Part shown: positions 1 to 7,757 of the stretch, in pieces | How the letters are laid out: each line of letters starts with the position of its first letter | How positions within the stretch are numbered: the stretch's first letter is position 1 | Translations under genes and position numbers: made by a program | Notes under the pieces: generated by a model | Seen by the model: the letters and a program-made list of their open reading frames with translations, nothing else | Told to the model about the DNA's origin: nothing | The model's database searches: none | Virus record (IMG/VR): IMGVR_UViG_3300046808_000728 | Span: 1-51,047 of that record | Strand: one strand, 5' to 3' | Length of the DNA stretch: 51,047 bases | Source of the DNA: a virus

Positions 1-333
1 GAAGAATTTCCAAAATGTATCGTTTGCTGGATACTGATTGACTAAAAAGCATTTATCCATGGATACATTTCTGTAATCTTTCATCATTATATCCCAAGTC
101 ACAACAACATTGTGTTTAGCTTCGTTTATTTTTTTCGGACCTTTTGGCTTTCTGTAACTCAAGTTCGTAATACCGTTGATTGAATTCAAAAGCGAATTTG
201 AATTACAACACAGCATTCTGCGTATGAATTTGTTCTTTTTCAGTGTCCGCTCAGGGCGTCTTCTAATAAAAACAATTTCACACACATTCGACTTCAGCAA
301 GTTTGCCAACTCAATCCGATTAACCTTTCTCAT
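1..333 (-). CDS. Partial DUF2693-like (SH3-barrel type) small protein, 3' end outside window
   Basis: This frame opens with ATG at 333, inside the end of the co-chaperonin gene (14-nt overlap), and stays open to the left edge, so only the first 111 residues are visible. It begins IELANLLKSNVCEIVF, has a basic Arg/Lys-rich middle, and then VVVTWDIMMKDYRNV near residues 76-90. A leading LLK.NVC.I.F strand pair followed by a WD..k..yR.. strand resembles the DUF2693/SH3-barrel proteins common in T4-type marine phages. I infer the family from this pattern only, and its role is unknown. It is probably co-transcribed from the early promoter upstream of the co-chaperonin gene. Confidence 0.5.
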   Translation of the reverse strand, partial: MRKVNRIELANLLKSNVCEIVFIRRRPERTLKKNKFIRRMLCCNSNSLLNSINGITNLSYRKPKGPKKINEAKHNVVVTWDIMMKDYRNVSMDKCFLVNQYPANDTFWKFF

Positions 334-733
334 TTACTTTACAGATTCCAAACATTCTCTGTTCATTGATGAACAGTCCGTTTTTAAGTTTTCCGTAATC
401 TTCAACTTCAAGATTGGTAATTGGAATTCCCATGTTGTTGGGGAATACTACAATTTCGCCAACCTTTGTATATTTTACATTGGGTCCAATCAGAATGACT
501 TTGCCTTTTCTCCAAGCATTGTGGACTTGATTAATCGGAACGGCGATTCCACCGCGTAGGATGTATTCAGACCCATCTTCTGAACCGTGAATATCACAAT
601 ATTCAATCAGAATTACATCATCGAAAACCTTCGATAGTTTGTAATCATCCAGACCGAAATCGCTTGGAAGTGCTCGATCTGCTAGATCGATGTGAGACTT
701 TTGAGGAGTTAATATATCTACAGATACTGACAT
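320..733 (-). CDS. GroES-like co-chaperonin (gp31 analogue)
   Basis: The 137-residue protein reads like a GroES/Cpn10 fold. A central GGIAVPINQ strand stands where GroES has its mobile-loop GGIVLP. It is followed by GKVILIGPN, then VKYTKVGEIVVFPNN (GroES: VKVGDIVVF) and a C-terminal INEQRMFGI strand (GroES: LSERDILAV). T4 gp31 and marine phage co-chaperonins replace host GroES on GroEL to fold the large capsid protein, and I infer that role here. The N-terminal ~35 residues are extra relative to GroES. The ATG at 733 lies 5 nt after the -10 of an early-type promoter (TTGACA 761-766), which argues for expression before capsid protein accumulates. It overlaps the next gene by 14 nt. Confidence 0.75.
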   Translation of the reverse strand: MSVSVDILTPQKSHIDLADRALPSDFGLDDYKLSKVFDDVILIEYCDIHGSEDGSEYILRGGIAVPINQVHNAWRKGKVILIGPNVKYTKVGEIVVFPNNMGIPITNLEVEDYGKLKNGLFINEQRMFGICKVNEKG

Positions 734-738
734 GTAAA

Positions 739-766
739 CATTTAATTACATTTCAGTATTTGTCAA
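739..766 (-). promoter_or_regulatory. Early-type promoter for the co-chaperonin gene
   Basis: TTGACA (761-766), a 16-bp spacer, TAAATG (739-744), then 5 nt to the ATG at 733. The -35 lies inside the 3' end of the gp62-like gene. The -35 is perfect; the -10 is imperfect in its last base but sits at the same spacing as the other early promoters here. Confidence 0.6.
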
Positions 767-1093
767 CATATTCCATTCTCTCTTTGAATAAAAGTCAGGA
801 ACCTGATGCTCGATTTTATCTGATGCCTGTTGTTTTTTGTTTTTCTTCACGTAATCAATTTTACGCTTTTTAACCTTTGGTAGTACATGCTCGAAAAACC
901 TATATGTGTCTTCGTCTGAATTGAAGATATCATGATATGTGTTTGTCGTGGCGTTGATATAATCAACATAGGCTCCATTGCTGTAAAACGAAAAATATCG
1001 ATTTACCATATAAGGAGAAAATTCATCAAGAGCCGATGCATCTATTTCGGGGGACGGCTTTTCGAAAAGCAAGTGGTTTATAGCGCTGAACAT
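746..1093 (-). CDS. 62: Clamp-loader small subunit, gp62-like
   Basis: A 115-residue protein with EFSPYMVNRYFSFYSN near residues 24-40, followed by a helical segment with FFEHVLPKVKKRKIDYVKK. The FxPYMVNRxxSF motif followed by a basic RKR.dy.kK segment is characteristic of the short gp62 clamp-loader subunits of marine T4-type phages, which pair with the gp44 ATPase to load the gp45 clamp. T4 gp62 itself is longer (about 187 residues). No gp44 gene is in the window. The gene overlaps the GT6-like gene upstream by 16 nt and ends 13 nt before the co-chaperonin start, so it looks like the distal gene of the glycan operon. Confidence 0.6.
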   Translation of the reverse strand: MFSAINHLLFEKPSPEIDASALDEFSPYMVNRYFSFYSNGAYVDYINATTNTYHDIFNSDEDTYRFFEHVLPKVKKRKIDYVKKNKKQQASDKIEHQVPDFYSKREWNMLTNTEM

Positions 1094-1905
1094 TGTGTAG
1101 TATTAGACTCTACCAAGAATTCTGAACTTTGCAAGATCAATCGGCCATTCGCAAGATCGAAAATGTGATTTTTACATCTTGCCATTTCCGATTTCAAATC
1201 ATCAATGTTCAAGTTTACATCTCTTGTGTTATCTATCCCGCCTTTGCAACTGATTAAAAATTCAAATTTCGAAGATGGTATTATAGTAACATCCCTAGTA
1301 TTAAAATAATAATTTAAATAGCTCTCATCATTTACAGCCGGTTCGTAATTTTTTGATTTGTTGATCTCCATCAACTCATTCAATTCTGACAACATGTTTA
1401 GAACCTTTTCATAACGACCACCAAAAAATGCACCATAACAATAAGTTAAATGTTCTTCTGATCCGCCTAAACAGCAAGATGAAATTGGATTTCTATCGAA
1501 TGGTTTTTTATATACATCTGGATTATCGGGATCGAATGCCATGTATGTCGAATTTCCGAAATGTTCTCCAGCTACGATATTGCCGCCGATGAACCAATCC
1601 CCAAACTCCTTATTTATGTTCGTATCTGCATCAAAATAATAAAGATAATCAACGTCGATATTATCTTTATTGTCTAGTATATTATGAAATTTCGAATTAG
1701 TTCCTTCCAACCAGCTATTGTGTTTAGTCTCAAAATATTTGTAATTTATATAGTCTGGTAAGCATTCAGAAGGATCAGAATCTGAAAATATAAAAAACTG
1801 TAGGTAGAAATTTCCCTTATAATACTTGTAAAACTTCTTTATAAATCTTATAGCTAAAACTATATAGGCGTTTGTCCCTATGACATAAATTCCAAGTTTT
1901 TTCAT
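1078..1905 (-). CDS. Glycosyltransferase family 6 (ABO/alpha-1,3-Gal type)
   Basis: The 275-residue protein follows the GT6 plan. An N-terminal IYVIGTNAYIVLAIRFIKKF strand-helix is followed by YYFDADTN around residues 89-96 (the DXD metal/nucleotide-sugar site), then TYCYGAFFGGRYEKVLNML near 154-172 and AVNDESYLNYYF near 190-201, matching the GT6 pattern YYGGAFFGG...WHDESHLNKYF. GT6 enzymes transfer Gal or GalNAc in alpha-1,3 linkage with retention. The bacterial GT6 proteins I recall often carry NXN in place of DXD, whereas this one keeps an acidic DAD. A cyanophage GT6 has been described, so a phage copy is not unprecedented. It lies inside the glycan operon, 16 nt from the GT11 gene, and overlaps the gp62-like gene. 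Confidence 0.75.
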   Translation of the reverse strand: MKKLGIYVIGTNAYIVLAIRFIKKFYKYYKGNFYLQFFIFSDSDPSECLPDYINYKYFETKHNSWLEGTNSKFHNILDNKDNIDVDYLYYFDADTNINKEFGDWFIGGNIVAGEHFGNSTYMAFDPDNPDVYKKPFDRNPISSCCLGGSEEHLTYCYGAFFGGRYEKVLNMLSELNELMEINKSKNYEPAVNDESYLNYYFNTRDVTIIPSSKFEFLISCKGGIDNTRDVNLNIDDLKSEMARCKNHIFDLANGRLILQSSEFLVESNTTQCSAL

Positions 1906-1921
1906 TTCAATGGTTGTAACT

Positions 1922-2680
1922 TTAAGTTAGGATTCTCAGTTTTATAAATTCATCTCTATGTATGTCACGGCTATACTCACCATTCATCCAATATTCTGGA
2001 ACTATTATTTTATTTTTGTTAGTTCCTAAAAAACTACCCCACCACGAAAATGAACTATTGCTACACACTATATTTTTATATTTACTCAATAAAATTAAAT
2101 CATCTAACGCCGGTCTGGATCGATGTAAATTAAATTTATAGCCTTTAAATTCGTTAGAAATATACTCCGGCGAATCTGAGAAGATGTCTATATTATATCC
2201 ATCAAATATTTCAAAACATTTGTTGAAATATTTTGTATTACATATTTTATATGCATTTTCTATTGTCAGGTAGTCACCCCTCCTTATATGAAAGGCTACC
2301 CTATCAGAATTCATAGAATCTATGTCGGAAGGTGTGTATAGTAAATTTTTAAAATCATCGGCATAATTTTGAAAATATTTCAAAGATTGAAAATATCCAT
2401 TTAAATGTATATCTTTATCTTTTTCAGGGTCTGGAATCTTAACATATTTATAAGCATTATGCTCTGTAAATTCGCATTCTTTTGATAATGGAATTTCATA
2501 GTTGAAGTTTTTAAATATTGTTCTTGAATATGGATCGGATGCAGATTCACCATCATATGGAAAATTTTCAGTATTAATTTTTAAATCTAAGTTATAATCT
2601 CTGCAATATGCATATGCGGCAGCAATTTGAAACAATTGATTGCCCAATCTGCCGCGTAATTTTATATAACACTTATTCAT
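1922..2680 (-). CDS. Glycosyltransferase family 11 (alpha-1,2-fucosyltransferase type)
   Basis: All three GT11 signatures are present in 252 residues: GRLGNQLFQIAAAYAYC (10-26), HIRRGDYL (131-138, the GDP-fucose binding HxRRGDY motif) and SNSSFSWWGSFLG (207-219). The length is close to bacterial GT11 enzymes such as FutC/WbsJ (about 290) with no missing block. The expected reaction is transfer of L-fucose, or a related GDP-sugar, to the 2-OH of a terminal hexose. GT10, GT6, GT2-like genes and a methyltransferase flank it with gaps of 4-16 nt, suggesting that one multi-sugar structure is built or edited. Confidence 0.88.
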   Translation of the reverse strand: MNKCYIKLRGRLGNQLFQIAAAYAYCRDYNLDLKINTENFPYDGESASDPYSRTIFKNFNYEIPLSKECEFTEHNAYKYVKIPDPEKDKDIHLNGYFQSLKYFQNYADDFKNLLYTPSDIDSMNSDRVAFHIRRGDYLTIENAYKICNTKYFNKCFEIFDGYNIDIFSDSPEYISNEFKGYKFNLHRSRPALDDLILLSKYKNIVCSNSSFSWWGSFLGTNKNKIIVPEYWMNGEYSRDIHRDEFIKLRILT

Positions 2681-2684
2681 AATA

Positions 2685-3386
2685 TTAATATTTCAATCTT
2701 GCACCGTGGAATGGATATTCATCATCAAACAAATATCCATTCTGATCTAATGCCATCCATATTTCATTTTGCAATAACAGCACATTTTTAGTTTTACATA
2801 TAAGGGAAAATATAGATTGATCATGTCTATGATCGATGAAATCAGGGTGATTTTGAATAATTGACGGACTATCATCTATCAGATGATAGTCCGAAGCCAA
2901 CTTAATCCATGTATTTATTATATCTACAGTATTGGGAGTTTTTTTAATGATGAAAGAGGTCGCGGCTACTTGACCAGTGTTTAAGAACCTTTCAGCATTT
3001 AATTGAACCACTAAATCCATTTTACAATACTGACATTCTAAATGAGGCGTTTGAAACGCCAACATGTCTACCTCGCGCAACAATTCTTTATATTCATTAA
3101 ATCTACGAATGCCTTTTGGATTAATAATGCATCCAATATCGCAATATACTAATATATCCCCGGCCTCCATATTATCCAAACATTTCCCGACTATTGTTGG
3201 TTTCCACGACCAATATCCAAACCCTCTAGAATTGGTATTGCAATAATTTAACATATCGGATGATAAATCTTCCTCTCCGAATAGTTTTATATGATCGAAA
3301 AATTTTGAATTTACGGCTTCATCATATATTCTAGTTTTAGTTTTAGAATATTTCGAATCTGCAAATGAAGAAAACCAGACTTTCAT
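2685..3386 (-). CDS. Putative GT-A-fold glycosyltransferase
   Basis: A 233-residue protein with GFGYWSWKPTIVGKCLDNM near residues 55-73, then GDILVYCDIGCIINPKG near 76-92, where YCDIGC takes the position of a DXD-like motif, and HRHDQSIFSLICK near 187-199. A GYWxWKP segment followed by a GDIL.Y.D.GC segment and a late HDQS..s motif recurs in uncharacterised phage and giant-virus glycosyltransferase-like proteins. The assignment to a GT-A fold is my inference from these motifs and from the cassette it sits in. Donor and acceptor are unknown. Its start overlaps the methyltransferase stop by 4 nt. Confidence 0.6.
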   Translation of the reverse strand: MKVWFSSFADSKYSKTKTRIYDEAVNSKFFDHIKLFGEEDLSSDMLNYCNTNSRGFGYWSWKPTIVGKCLDNMEAGDILVYCDIGCIINPKGIRRFNEYKELLREVDMLAFQTPHLECQYCKMDLVVQLNAERFLNTGQVAATSFIIKKTPNTVDIINTWIKLASDYHLIDDSPSIIQNHPDFIDHRHDQSIFSLICKTKNVLLLQNEIWMALDQNGYLFDDEYPFHGARLKY

Positions 3387-3913
3387 TTTTTAGCCTCCAC
3401 ATTCAAACTCATAAGCATTCCATTATCTTTATCTAAATGCGGTAGATAACATTGACTGAAATCGTCTATATTAGAATGCTCTGTATTTCTCCAATCATAT
3501 CTTTGAACATCCGAAAACCCGACATCAATGAGATCATTTTTCAATGTTTCGAAATCCCATCCACAATAATGATAATTTTGTGGATAAGTTTGACCGCCCC
3601 ATAAAAATCCTCTAAGTATTTTGAGATCTTTATATTTTAAATAGTGATTGCATACCGATTCGATATCAGGAACTGCCAATCTCAAAATTCCACCATCGGA
3701 TAATACATCATACCAATTTTTCAAAATATTTATATATTCGTATCTATTAAAATGTTCCAACACATGAGAACAATATATCAATTCAATATTTTTATCTTTA
3801 AAACTATATAAGTCTTTGATATCCTTAACTACATCGACTCCTTCACTTGGACGGATATCTACATTTATGAATCCCTTTAAAATTTTATCACCACACCCAA
3901 TATGTAATTTCAT
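3383..3913 (-). CDS. Class I SAM-dependent methyltransferase
   Basis: MKLHIGCGDKILKGFINVDI at the N-terminus is the glycine-rich SAM-binding motif I with its acidic end. IELIYCSHVLEHF (about 58-70) and LSDGGILRLAVPDIE (about 86-100) are motifs II and III of the Methyltransf_11 type. The 176-residue size is that of a minimal Rossmann methyltransferase with a short C-terminal cap (YHYCGWDFETLKNDL). Such enzymes are common in LPS/O-antigen clusters, where they O-methylate a sugar. With glycosyltransferases on both sides and 4-nt overlaps, a sugar substrate is the best guess, but it cannot be read from the sequence. Confidence 0.8.
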   Translation of the reverse strand: MKLHIGCGDKILKGFINVDIRPSEGVDVVKDIKDLYSFKDKNIELIYCSHVLEHFNRYEYINILKNWYDVLSDGGILRLAVPDIESVCNHYLKYKDLKILRGFLWGGQTYPQNYHYCGWDFETLKNDLIDVGFSDVQRYDWRNTEHSNIDDFSQCYLPHLDKDNGMLMSLNVEAKK

Positions 3914-4716
3914 ATATATTTATTATATATTAGCCAATCTTCCACTGTCAAGTACTTATTTGCTATCTCAAAATTTTGCTTTACATAAGATAGTTTAGAA
4001 TTATATAACTCCAAGGTTAGACTATTCAAAATACTTTCTAATTCTTCGAAAGTATTAAATATTAAAAGTCCTTCAGGGTTAAAGAAATGTGATATATTTT
4101 CACACCCCCAGTAAATGGGAATGGTACCAGTTTTAAAACAGTCTATTATTTTTTCAGTAAAATACCAAGGAGATTTAGTATTTTCTATAACTATAGAAAA
4201 CATATAATCTTTAAGCGCATCTACTTTATGGTCAACTGGATTATAATAATATCCAAATTTATCAAATCCATTAAAATTATTAGCGATATAATGCCTCAAC
4301 CTATGCCCCTTTAATTGCATTTTCCCAGATGCTATCAAATTACATATTTTATTTTTTGGATATATATATTGATCATTTGGGGAAATCCAACATCCGCCCC
4401 ACGGTACAACTTTACTATTGGGTAATTTTAAAATATCTGCATCATGTGTCCATATTTTAGAAAAATTGCTATAGTGTTTCTCTAACCATTCATAATATGG
4501 TGAATGGTATTCTCTGGGCTCGATCAACCATGCAATATTATTAGGATTTTTTTCACGATATTCAGTTAAATTGCAATCAGTATATACCACAATATCATCA
4601 TCTGATATTGTGGATGTTCTATCCCATTCTAATAATAGTGAATTATTGTATGGTGTAGAGAATTCTTGATGACTGAATATAGAATCTTTAATTTTTAGTT
4701 TCATATGAAATTCCAT
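3910..4716 (-). CDS. Glycosyltransferase family 10 (alpha-1,3/4-fucosyltransferase type)
   Basis: The C-terminal half carries the GT10 GDP-fucose signature: YMFSIVIENTKSPWYFTEKI then IDCFKTGTIPIYWGC and a following FFNPEGLLIF (about residues 170-220 of 268). The N-terminal half has WLIEPREYHSPYYEWL and IWTHDADIL, typical acceptor-domain strands. GT10 enzymes add fucose in alpha-1,3 or 1,4 linkage. Two starts are possible: ATG at 4716, or ATG at 4704 whose ATGA overlaps the TGA of the upstream gene by 4 nt. The second fits the cassette's style of translational coupling. With the GT11 gene this gives two candidate fucosyltransferases in one operon. Confidence 0.85.
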   Translation of the reverse strand: MEFHMKLKIKDSIFSHQEFSTPYNNSLLLEWDRTSTISDDDIVVYTDCNLTEYREKNPNNIAWLIEPREYHSPYYEWLEKHYSNFSKIWTHDADILKLPNSKVVPWGGCWISPNDQYIYPKNKICNLIASGKMQLKGHRLRHYIANNFNGFDKFGYYYNPVDHKVDALKDYMFSIVIENTKSPWYFTEKIIDCFKTGTIPIYWGCENISHFFNPEGLLIFNTFEELESILNSLTLELYNSKLSYVKQNFEIANKYLTVEDWLIYNKYI

Positions 4717-5432
4717 GTTTTAACTTCATTTAATAAAGCATTTGTATCCATTGATAATATTCTATTATATTCGTTAATATTATCATTTATATATGGATTA
4801 TTATCATAGGCGGTTTCTGTTCTGATATGATTCAAATGGTATAATGGTCCAGAAACTCGCGCAATCTTGTATGCTAATTTGGAATATCTTGTATAAATTT
4901 CATTATCTTCATAACCAAGCCCTTTGAAGTTTTCATTAGCTCCTCCCCCATTTATAAAAACATCCCTTTTGAAAAATACAACTCCTCCAACAGAATCGGA
5001 ATTGAATAAAGTACACTCATTCAATGGTATTTCTTCTATTTTAGAAGTATATTCATGATATTTTTTAGGAACATCATAAAATCTACCATCATAAGGGTAT
5101 ACTATATCATACTCTCCAGAATTTATAAGATTAAATGCTTTTATCAATTGAGCAGGATTCATAAAAATATCAGCATCATAATGTGCTATAATGGGAGCAT
5201 TCGAGTGTTTTACACCAATATTCAAACCTTTTTGCCTATTGAAGAACTCATCAACCTGATTGAATATATAATCACATTCGTATCTATCCTTTAACTTTGG
5301 AGAAGTGTCTGATTCAGTTAAAATAATATTACATTCAATATTATTTTTTAGAAATTCCATAATAATATCTAAATTATTAATTCTATCAACACTATCTACC
5401 TTCAAAGATATTATAATATCTAACTTATTCAT
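4701..5432 (-). CDS. GT-A glycosyltransferase (GT7/GT27-like, galactosyltransferase C-terminal type)
   Basis: A 243-residue protein. NRQKGLNIGVKHSNAPIIAHYDADIF (about 65-90) contains the DAD form of the DXD motif. VGGVVFFKRDVFINGGGANENF followed by KGLGYEDNEIYTRYSKL (about 148-187) is the acceptor-side block of the galactosyltransferase C-terminal (Glyco_transf_7C) family, and a LYHLNH metal-ligand-like histidine motif follows. The enzyme should be an inverting, metal-dependent hexosyl- or HexNAc-transferase; substrates are unknown. It overlaps the upstream GT2 gene by 4 nt and the GT10 gene downstream by 4 or 16 nt depending on the start used. Confidence 0.75.
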   Translation of the reverse strand: MNKLDIIISLKVDSVDRINNLDIIMEFLKNNIECNIILTESDTSPKLKDRYECDYIFNQVDEFFNRQKGLNIGVKHSNAPIIAHYDADIFMNPAQLIKAFNLINSGEYDIVYPYDGRFYDVPKKYHEYTSKIEEIPLNECTLFNSDSVGGVVFFKRDVFINGGGANENFKGLGYEDNEIYTRYSKLAYKIARVSGPLYHLNHIRTETAYDNNPYINDNINEYNRILSMDTNALLNEVKTWNFI

Positions 5433-6241
5433 TTTTTTAAAAATTTTAATAGTTCTAACACTTCTGATTGTGATGTATCTGGAACTCCATTAGGTCCATA
5501 AGGTGATATGTTGTGTTTTTTCTCAAACAACTGTATCGATTTTTTTATATTTGAACTCCACTCTTCCATTTTTTTGGAAGTTTTTATAGTTGAAGATTCT
5601 TCTGAACAGGCTTGTTCAGTGATATATTCATATGAATTAGCTATATCAGCCCACCACCAGTAAGGAGTTGAATATTTATTCAATGATAATGTATAACTAT
5701 GCGAAACATGATCAAATGCATTTTTGAAATTTTCATCAATCAATCCACACATTTCAAGAGCTTGTTTTGTATAGTAACAAAACGCTCCGACACAGTGCAT
5801 ATTCAAAGCTATCGAAACATCATCCGCGTAATTTACAATAAGTCTAGGAGTTGGGATTCCTTTAGAAACGCCATTTTTATTCGCGGGGCCATGATAGCCA
5901 AACATCATATGTTGAATACCTGATATTTTAGATGCTTTTATGTATGTATGAAAAATACTATCATCTAATATCAACATATCGTCCTCTATTATAAATATAT
6001 GATCACACCCTTCATCTAAAAGATGCCTCATAGCTATATTTTTAGATTTGGCAACGCCTAAATTAACCTCATTATTTACAAGATAATAATTGTAACCTTC
6101 TAAGTTATCAATTCGATCTCCATCATTCACAATAATGAGATCGACGAAATTGCAATATGCGATACTATTTAATAAGTTTTTGAGAAATTCGGGTCTGTTA
6201 CATGTAACAATCCCAACCCCTATTCGTTCTTCACTTGCCAT
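5429..6241 (-). CDS. Glycosyltransferase family 2-like
   Basis: GVGIVTCNRPEFLKNLLNSI (about 8-27) is the classic GT2 N-terminal strand-helix. NLGVAKSKNIAMRHLL and IFIIEDDMLIL (about 84-96) supply the nucleotide-sugar binding region with EDD in place of DXD. A conserved tail follows (MHCVGAFCYYTKQALEMCGLIDENF), and the C-terminus has a WWWADIAN segment. The length, 270 residues, is normal. It is the first glycosyltransferase of the cassette and overlaps the NadR-like kinase gene by 11 nt, so the cassette appears to be read from the early-type promoter in front of that kinase gene. Confidence 0.78.
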   Translation of the reverse strand: MASEERIGVGIVTCNRPEFLKNLLNSIAYCNFVDLIIVNDGDRIDNLEGYNYYLVNNEVNLGVAKSKNIAMRHLLDEGCDHIFIIEDDMLILDDSIFHTYIKASKISGIQHMMFGYHGPANKNGVSKGIPTPRLIVNYADDVSIALNMHCVGAFCYYTKQALEMCGLIDENFKNAFDHVSHSYTLSLNKYSTPYWWWADIANSYEYITEQACSEESSTIKTSKKMEEWSSNIKKSIQLFEKKHNISPYGPNGVPDTSQSEVLELLKFLKK

Positions 6242-6965
6242 TTTTTTTAATTTGTTTCATTAATTTTCCAACAGCAGCATCCATCTTCGTAGCCTTTTGT
6301 TGGTCTTTGAGAAGAGATTCTATCAACTGTAAATTTTCTTCGCTGAAGAAATTTGAATCGGGTTCGATCAGTGCGCCAGATTCATCAATGAACTGTGATA
6401 TATAGAATAGCCTGTCATCAACTGTCTTACCTTCAACTGGAATGATCGCAGGGCAATCATCCTTTGGATAAAATATATCAGTCTCCAAGTTTTCTGAGTA
6501 ATGCTCATATAGTTGAGCGAACACGCCATCAACTTCCTTTAGGTGTTCAAGATTTACATCACGGATACCATCATCTACAACTTTAATTTCATCATCGAAT
6601 GGCAACCAAAAAATAATATCAAGGTGCTTCATACTTTCTCTAACCAGCGATATACTTGCAGCAGTAACTTCATCTGAAATTTGATCATACGAGTTTGCAA
6701 CAAGCGTGTACGCCAAATTATCCCAAGGACATCTATCATAAATGATGTTGGTATCTTTCGGGATACTTTCCTGCGTTTTTAGCATCCAATCCAAAATTAA
6801 TAACTGGGTTTCTTCATTTGTATTTGAAGAATGTTCCAAATTATTCTCTTCGAGAATATCTCGATATGTTTTGGCAGGGGTTTCAAACATTGGCCATTTT
6901 TGCATGAAAGCTCTTACTAATGTTGACTTCCCTGAATTTTGGGTACCGCTAATTGCAATTCTCAT
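6231..6965 (-). CDS. NadR-like P-loop NTPase/kinase (AAA_28 type)
   Basis: MRIAISGTQNSGKSTLVRAF places a Walker A motif (GTQNSGKST) at residues 7-15. IIYDRCPWDNLAYTLV (about 74-89) is the DR.xxDxxAY lid/substrate motif of the NadR-type kinase and deoxynucleoside-kinase-like AAA_28 proteins. IIFWLPFDDEI follows as a later core strand. The C-terminal 60 residues are acidic then Lys-rich and probably form a helical appendage. Such proteins are frequent in T4-type phages and may act in NAD or nucleotide metabolism; the substrate cannot be fixed here. An early-type promoter (TTGAAA, 16 bp, TAAATT) ends 6 nt before its ATG. Confidence 0.7.
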   Translation of the reverse strand: MRIAISGTQNSGKSTLVRAFMQKWPMFETPAKTYRDILEENNLEHSSNTNEETQLLILDWMLKTQESIPKDTNIIYDRCPWDNLAYTLVANSYDQISDEVTAASISLVRESMKHLDIIFWLPFDDEIKVVDDGIRDVNLEHLKEVDGVFAQLYEHYSENLETDIFYPKDDCPAIIPVEGKTVDDRLFYISQFIDESGALIEPDSNFFSEENLQLIESLLKDQQKATKMDAAVGKLMKQIKKNGK

Positions 6966-6971
6966 ATTTTT

Positions 6972-6999
6972 AATTTATCAAAGATTATTCAGATTTCAA
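6972..6999 (-). promoter_or_regulatory. Early-type promoter for the NadR-like kinase and glycan operon
   Basis: TTGAAA (6994-6999), a 16-bp spacer, TAAATT (6972-6977), 6 nt to the ATG at 6965. The -35 is inside the last codons of the HNH gene. The same hexamer pair and spacing recur at 27290-27317. Confidence 0.65.
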
Positions 7000-7650
7000 G
7001 AACATTTCCCAATCTTCTAGAAAATCTACGAAAACATATCCATTTTTCGGTTTTGTTGGTGGTTTCATCAGCTTCAGTTTCTTTCCTTGTGTTGATACCC
7101 AAGCCTTTAAATCGGGATCTGATGGCTTGAATTTCGAAAGATCACACTCATCGAGAAGTCTATCCGCCTTCCACATATTAAGCTCTCTATGGCACGTAAT
7201 CTGGTTATCCCATGTATTTGCGTTGCCGGGATGTTTTGATTTCGGATATATATGATCCACTGTCATTGTGCCAACGCTCAACTTCAATCCTGAATATCCG
7301 CATGTATAGTTATCCCGTTTGAATATGTTGTATTTCGTCGGGAAAATCACTCTTTTATGGGGTATTCCTTCATAGTTTGAACATACCACAACAGATGGCA
7401 CTCTTACATCTCCACGGATCGTTTTTATTTTTTTGTCATAGCTACGCACGGGCAGCTTCATCCATTCTTGAGCGCTTTTAACGACGTTGAAATACGATAT
7501 TTCGTCCAGCTTGTTGCCGTTTTCATCGAATTCATAAATCAAGTCCAATGGATATACAACTTCGGAAAAAATATTCCCGAATGTTTTCTTTTCATCACAA
7601 GTTCCGACAGGGAAATAGTGCTTGTTTAAGACTAAAATGCCTTTGCTCAT
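6985..7650 (-). CDS. HNH endonuclease, COG1403 type
   Basis: An N-terminal GILVLNKHYFPVGTC block is followed by a strand-rich spacer and then the HNH core FKRDNYTCGYSG...MTVDHIYPKS...NTWDNQITCHRELNMWKADR (about residues 108-165). This is the arrangement of chromosomal and phage HNH nucleases of the COG1403/McrA type (VLN.sy.Pv... then RD.y.CqYCG). The usual CxxCG zinc pair is CGYSG here, so one zinc cysteine is replaced by serine, which may mean no structural zinc. The catalytic DH and the Asn/His positions are kept. It could be a free-standing homing endonuclease or a host-DNA nuclease. An early-type promoter precedes it and it diverges from phoH. Confidence 0.78.
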   Translation of the reverse strand: MSKGILVLNKHYFPVGTCDEKKTFGNIFSEVVYPLDLIYEFDENGNKLDEISYFNVVKSAQEWMKLPVRSYDKKIKTIRGDVRVPSVVVCSNYEGIPHKRVIFPTKYNIFKRDNYTCGYSGLKLSVGTMTVDHIYPKSKHPGNANTWDNQITCHRELNMWKADRLLDECDLSKFKPSDPDLKAWVSTQGKKLKLMKPPTKPKNGYVFVDFLEDWEMFLKSE

Positions 7651-7656
7651 TGCATG

Positions 7657-7684
7657 ATGATAATGAGCGGATTGGCTTTGTCAA
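7657..7684 (-). promoter_or_regulatory. Early-type promoter for the HNH gene
   Basis: TTGACA (7679-7684), a 16-bp spacer, TATCAT (7657-7662), 6 nt to the ATG at 7650. This is the clearest early-type promoter in the window, since it lies entirely in non-coding DNA. The expected start of transcription is at or next to the A of ATG. Confidence 0.78.
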
Positions 7685-7744
7685 GTGTATATATTTAGTA
7701 AAAAAACCAAATCTAAAAGATTCCACTACCCCTAACAGATTTTG

Positions 7745-7754
7745 ATAAATACTA
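7745..7754 (+). promoter_or_regulatory. Late-type promoter for phoH
   Basis: The sequence ATAAATACTA (TAAATA at 7746-7751) matches the T4 late consensus TATAAATACTATT. It ends 3 nt before the ATG at 7755 and 6 nt before the ATG at 7758. No -35 lies 16 bp upstream. The spacing used elsewhere favours the second ATG as the start. Confidence 0.65.
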
Positions 7755-7757
7755 ATG

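Noticed and set aside
176-559. Plus-strand frame of 127 codons at the left edge
   Set aside because: It lies opposite the DUF2693-like and co-chaperonin genes, which have clear family patterns, coupled overlaps and a promoter.
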